From positions 1 to 22,911 of the forward strand of contig JBJEQH010000004.1 of assembly GCA_051881655.1 (NCBI GenBank): 22,911 bases of DNA. The letters run 5' to 3'. The stretch comes from Heritagella sp051881655 (lineage in GTDB: Bacteria > Bacillota > Clostridia > Oscillospirales > Acutalibacteraceae). The position numbers and the translations under genes are program-made. How positions within the stretch are numbered: the first letter of the stretch is position 1; the number at the start of each line of letters is the position of its first letter. The notes beneath the pieces are model-generated. The model searched no databases and was not told the DNA's origin. It was given only the letters and a program-made list of their open reading frames with translations. Shown here one piece after another: positions 20,525-22,911 of this stretch.

Positions 20525-21094
20525 ATGGATCAGGAACGGATTGAGAAAGCGGTATATGAGTTGCTGGTGGCCATCGGGGAGGACCCGGAGCGCAGCGGCC
20601 TGAAGGAAACCCCCAACCGCGTGGCCCGCATGTATGCCGAGATTTTTTCCGGCATGGAGGAGGATCCCCATCAGTACCTCAAAATTTTTGACGAGGATCC
20701 GGATCACAATGAACTGGTGCTGGTGCGGGACATCCCGCTCTATTCGGTGTGCGAGCATCATCTGTTGCCCTTTGTGGGGAAAGCGCATATCGCCTATATT
20801 CCCCAGAACGGGCGGATTATCGGTCTCTCCAAGTTTTCGCGGATCGTCAATTGCTTTGCCCGCCGGCCCCAGGTGCAGGAGCGACTGACCGCGCAGGTGG
20901 CGGATTTTCTGTATGAAAATCTGCAGCCCCAGGGGGTCGCCGTGGTGATCGAGGCTGAGCATCTGTGCATGACCATGCGGGGGGCACGGGCGGCGGGGGC
21001 CTCGACCTATACCTCTGCCCTGCGGGGAATCATGCGCCGCGATGCCAAAACCCGGGCGGAAGTGATGGCGCTGCTGCAGGGGGGAAGAGGATGA
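20525..21094 (+). CDS. folE: GTP cyclohydrolase I
   Basis: Converts GTP to 7,8-dihydroneopterin triphosphate, the committed step of folate synthesis. The 189-residue protein has the zinc ligands Cys76 and His79 (SVCEHHLLPF) and Cys148 (EHLCMTMRG), with the same spacing as E. coli FolE (110, 113, 181). This identifies the zinc-dependent FolE1 type rather than FolE2. The N-terminus includes the family segment EDPERSGLKETPNRVARMY. ATG 20525 is preceded by AAAGGAAAG; an in-frame ATG at 20498 lacks an RBS. It is the first gene of a four-gene folate cluster, and its stop overlaps the folP start as ATGA. A weak TAAAAT at 20494-20499 could be a -10, but the -35 is poor, so transcription may come from the transglutaminase-like gene upstream. 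Confidence 0.97.
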   Translation: MDQERIEKAVYELLVAIGEDPERSGLKETPNRVARMYAEIFSGMEEDPHQYLKIFDEDPDHNELVLVRDIPLYSVCEHHLLPFVGKAHIAYIPQNGRIIGLSKFSRIVNCFARRPQVQERLTAQVADFLYENLQPQGVAVVIEAEHLCMTMRGARAAGASTYTSALRGIMRRDAKTRAEVMALLQGGRG

Positions 21095-21903
21095 ACCGGA
21101 TATTTCGGGCCGGGCGGTATACGCTGCCGCTGGGCGAAAAAACCTATATTATGGGGATCTGCAATGTGACCCCCGACTCTTTTTCGGACGGGGGCGAATT
21201 TTTCGCACCGGATAAAGCCATTGCCCATGCGCTGCAGATGCAGCAGCAGGGCGCAGATGTGATCGACATTGGCGGCCAGTCCACCCGGCCGGGCTATCAG
21301 CGAATCTCTCCCCGGGAGGAATGGGAGCGGCTGGCGCCTGTCCTGGAGGGGCTGTGCGGCCGGCTGCAGGTTCCGCTCTCAGTGGATACCTTTTACCCCG
21401 AAGTGGCAGCCCTCGCCTGTGAACACGGGGCGGATATTATCAATGATGTCAGCGGATTTTCCCCGGAGATGTGGGAAGTGGCCGCCCGGTACGCCTGCGG
21501 CTGTGTGGTGATGCACCCCTGTGGGGAGGAAGAGGAGATCCTGCAGCGGGTCCACACCTTCTTTTTGGGAAAGCAGGAGGAGGCGGCCCGGTATGGAATT
21601 GCATCCGACCGGCTGTGTATGGATCCGGGAATCGGATTTGGAAAAACGTACGGGCAGAATCTCGCCCTGATCCGCCGGGTGGAGGAGTACCGGCTGCCGG
21701 ACTGCATGCTGCTGATGGCGGCCTCGCGCAAAAGGGTGATCGGTCAGCCATGCGGCAATCCGCCTTTTCAGGAGCGTATGGCCGGTACGCTGGCGGCTCA
21801 TACGGCCGCACAACTGGCGGGCGCCGATATGCTGCGTGTGCATGATGTAGAGGAAGCGGTGCAGGCAGCCCGGGTGACGGATGCCCTGCTGCATCTGGGA
21901 TAA
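21091..21903 (+). CDS. folP: Dihydropteroate synthase
   Basis: Condenses 6-hydroxymethyl-dihydropterin pyrophosphate with p-aminobenzoate; target of sulfonamides. The 270-residue TIM-barrel protein shows the usual order of motifs: MGICNVTPDSFSDGG, DIGGQSTRPG, INDVSGF, DPGIGFGKT, SRKR (residues 212-215) and a late HDV. The position normally occupied by a longer MHMRG-x-P-type loop reads VVMHPCGEEEE and looks shortened and acidic. That loop lies after strand 6 and is not known to hold the catalytic residues, but it is unusual. The gene overlaps folE by four bases (ATGA), implying coupled translation, and folB starts ten nt after its stop. Function is secure from the motifs and from its neighbours. 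Confidence 0.95.
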   Translation: MNRIFRAGRYTLPLGEKTYIMGICNVTPDSFSDGGEFFAPDKAIAHALQMQQQGADVIDIGGQSTRPGYQRISPREEWERLAPVLEGLCGRLQVPLSVDTFYPEVAALACEHGADIINDVSGFSPEMWEVAARYACGCVVMHPCGEEEEILQRVHTFFLGKQEEAARYGIASDRLCMDPGIGFGKTYGQNLALIRRVEEYRLPDCMLLMAASRKRVIGQPCGNPPFQERMAGTLAAHTAAQLAGADMLRVHDVEEAVQAARVTDALLHLG

Positions 21904-21913
21904 GGAGAAGAAA

Positions 21914-22279
21914 ATGGACTGTATTACAATAAAGGGATTGGATCTTTTTGCCTATCATGGGGTAAACCCCGAGGAAAAGCGGGATGGCCAGCACTTTCTG
22001 CTGGATATCCATATGAGCGCCGATCTCAGCCGCGCCTGCCAGCTGGATGATCTTTCGGCAACGGTCAATTATGCCGCCGTGCGCAAAACCGTGCAGCGGG
22101 TGTTCACCGAAAAAAGCTATGATCTGATCGAGCGCGCCGCCCAGGTATGTGCCGATGCCATTCTGCAGGAGTATCCGCCGGTGCAAAAGGTGGAGATCTG
22201 CCTGAAAAAGCCGCAGGCACCCATGAGCGCCGTATTTGACTATGTGGCAGTGACCATTTGCCGGGAGAGAACGTCATGA
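21914..22279 (+). CDS. folB: Dihydroneopterin aldolase
   Basis: Splits 7,8-dihydroneopterin to 6-hydroxymethyl-7,8-dihydropterin and glycolaldehyde. The 121-residue length is typical. It begins with the family pattern GLDLFAYHGVNPEEKRDGQ, where Glu20/Glu21 lie in the pterin-binding region. The conserved lysine near the C-terminus is Lys98 or Lys99 in CLKKPQAPM, and a central YAAVRKTV segment matches the family. Start ATG 21914 has a clear AAGGAG six nt upstream; upstream in-frame codons lie inside folP. The stop overlaps the folK start as ATGA. The order folE-folP-folB-folK supports assignment as an aldolase rather than the related epimerase FolX. Confidence 0.95.
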   Translation: MDCITIKGLDLFAYHGVNPEEKRDGQHFLLDIHMSADLSRACQLDDLSATVNYAAVRKTVQRVFTEKSYDLIERAAQVCADAILQEYPPVQKVEICLKKPQAPMSAVFDYVAVTICRERTS

Positions 22280-22752
22280 GAGAAGCGGTGCTCTGCCTGG
22301 GAACCAATTTGGGAGACCGGGAGGAGAATCTGCGCCAGGCCGTGACTGCGCTAAAACGGCTGCCCCATACTGCCATCCGGCGGGTGTCATCGGTTTACCG
22401 TACCGCTCCGGTGGAGGTAACGGATGAACAGCCGGATTACTATAATCAGTGCGTTCACCTCTCCACCGATTTTTCGCCCCATGCCCTGCTGGGAATCTGC
22501 CTGGGGATCGAAGCGGCCATGGGAAGAAAGCGGGTGAGCTGGCATGGAGCGCGGGTTATGGATATTGACCTGCTTCTTTATGAAGGGGAGACCTGTCAAA
22601 GCGAGGAGTTGAATCTGCCCCATCCGGGCATACGGGAACGGGCCTTTGTCCTGGTGCCTTTGCAGGAGATTTTCCCGGAGAAACAGTTTTTTTCTTTTTC
22701 TTTCGAAAAAGAATTTTGCACTATTGACAAAAGCGGCGTTCATGTGATATAA
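22276..22752 (+). CDS. folK: 6-hydroxymethyl-7,8-dihydropterin pyrophosphokinase
   Basis: Transfers pyrophosphate from ATP to hydroxymethyl-dihydropterin, feeding FolP. The 158-residue length matches E. coli HPPK (159). Motifs are LCLGTNLGDREENL, SSVYRTAPVEV, the magnesium-binding Asp96/Asp98 (MDIDLLLY) and LPHPGIRERAFVLVPLQEI. The usual W-GPR before the Asp pair reads WHGAR here. ATG 22276 overlaps the folB stop and has GGGAG eight nt upstream. The last ~23 residues are odd: a Phe/Ser/Lys-rich tail encoded by an AT-rich hairpin (22692-22713) and by a consensus promoter (22724-22753). The DNA here seems to serve two purposes, or the original gene end has been replaced. The catalytic part is intact, so it is probably active. 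Confidence 0.94.
   Translation: MREAVLCLGTNLGDREENLRQAVTALKRLPHTAIRRVSSVYRTAPVEVTDEQPDYYNQCVHLSTDFSPHALLGICLGIEAAMGRKRVSWHGARVMDIDLLLYEGETCQSEELNLPHPGIRERAFVLVPLQEIFPEKQFFSFSFEKEFCTIDKSGVHVI
22692..22713 (+). terminator. AT-rich hairpin inside the 3' end of folK
   Basis: TTCTTTTTC (22692-22700) pairs perfectly with GAAAAAGAA (22705-22713) around a TTTC loop, followed by TTTT. It lies inside the coding sequence, 39 nt before the folK stop. A weak terminator is possible; no other terminator is seen after folK. Confidence 0.35.
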
Positions 22753-22753
22753 C
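22724..22753 (+). promoter_or_regulatory. Tandem promoter P1 inside the folK 3' end
   Basis: Perfect TTGACA (22724-22729), an 18-bp spacer and TATAAC (22748-22753) with an extended TG-A before it. The -10 covers the folK stop codon. This is the first of three stacked promoter elements pointing out of the window. Confidence 0.6.
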
Positions 22754-22786
22754 TTTTATATTCCTCTCTAAACCTCGGGAAAAGTG

Positions 22787-22815
22787 TTGACAGCGCGCGT
22801 ATGCTTTGTTATAAT
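22787..22815 (+). promoter_or_regulatory. Tandem promoter P2, full consensus
   Basis: TTGACA (22787-22792), a 17-bp spacer and TATAAT (22810-22815), both hexamers perfect. The predicted start is near 22822. No coding start with an RBS follows before the window ends, which fits the leader of a stable RNA operon. Confidence 0.85.
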
Positions 22816-22888
22816 AGCGAAGCTGTCTGACGAGAGGGGCCAGCGAGAGCGGTCCGGAAAAAACCTCGAAAGAAAGCGAAAAAACATA

Positions 22889-22894
22889 TTGACA
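22889..22894 (+). promoter_or_regulatory. Tandem promoter P3, -35 element only
   Basis: A third perfect TTGACA preceded by an A-rich stretch. With a 17-bp spacer its -10 would begin at the first base after the window, so the promoter is cut by the edge. It is consistent with stacked rRNA-operon promoters. Confidence 0.5.
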
Positions 22895-22911
22895 AACGCA
22901 GAAATGTGTGA

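Noticed and set aside
1..22911. Mobile elements, phage genes, toxin-antitoxin or defence systems, and tRNA genes
   Set aside because: I looked for transposase or integrase motifs, terminal repeats, small paired genes and tRNA-like cloverleaves and saw none that I could support by eye.

Overview
The window reads as a moderately GC-rich, spore-forming Firmicute of class Clostridia, probably Oscillospirales/Ruminococcaceae-like. This placement is inferred from a spoIIE gene, a single-chain clade II type PurL, a 52-residue rubredoxin, strong GGAGG-type ribosome binding sites and TTGACA/TATAAT promoters. No plasmid, phage, insertion sequence or CRISPR signature was found. It looks like ordinary chromosome with small transcription units on both strands, mostly separated by strong hairpin terminators.

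Layout. 1-5240 (+): purL (purine synthesis) and alr (D-alanine for cell wall), each with its own promoter and separated by a terminator. 5347-6363 (-): trpS, convergent with alr across a bidirectional terminator. 6598-8982 (+): spoIIE, the sporulation phosphatase, behind a promoter with a Spo0A-box-like site. 8954-10837 (-): a GH127-family glycosidase whose 3' end overlaps spoIIE by 29 bp. It is divergent from an AraC-type regulator with a GyrI-like ligand domain (11196-12080, +). The 358-bp gap between these two holds the glycosidase promoter, a terminator-like leader hairpin and a decayed GNAT acetyltransferase remnant. 12141-12749 (-): HD-domain nucleotidase-like hydrolase. 12970-16604 (+): amylosucrase-like GH13 enzyme, a CPBP-family membrane protein with a repetitive Pro/Gly/Tyr tail, and the tRNA adenosine deaminase tadA, closely spaced and probably one transcript. 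16687-17886 (-): MalY/PatB-type PLP enzyme. 18069-19016 (+): rubredoxin and a HAD phosphatase. 19102-20472 (+): exported or membrane-anchored transglutaminase-like protein. 20525-22752 (+): folate operon folE-folP-folB-folK, with ATGA overlaps at folE/folP and folB/folK.

How they fit together. The four fol genes supply the pterin branch of folate synthesis: GTP to dihydroneopterin triphosphate, then 6-hydroxymethyl-dihydropterin and its pyrophosphate, then dihydropteroate. PurL is an independent purine step. The GH127 enzyme and its divergent AraC regulator form a candidate sugar-responsive unit, and the amylosucrase-like enzyme is a second, separate carbohydrate gene.

The last ~190 bp carry two consensus promoters plus a third -35 element cut by the window edge. 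The first of these lies inside the 3' end of folK. This arrangement is typical of the region upstream of an rRNA operon, which would lie just past the window. I found no convincing new multi-gene system. The most unusual points are the promoter stack fused to the folK tail, the GNAT remnant, the attenuator-like hairpin in front of the GH127 gene and the inverted repeat at the rubredoxin transcription start.
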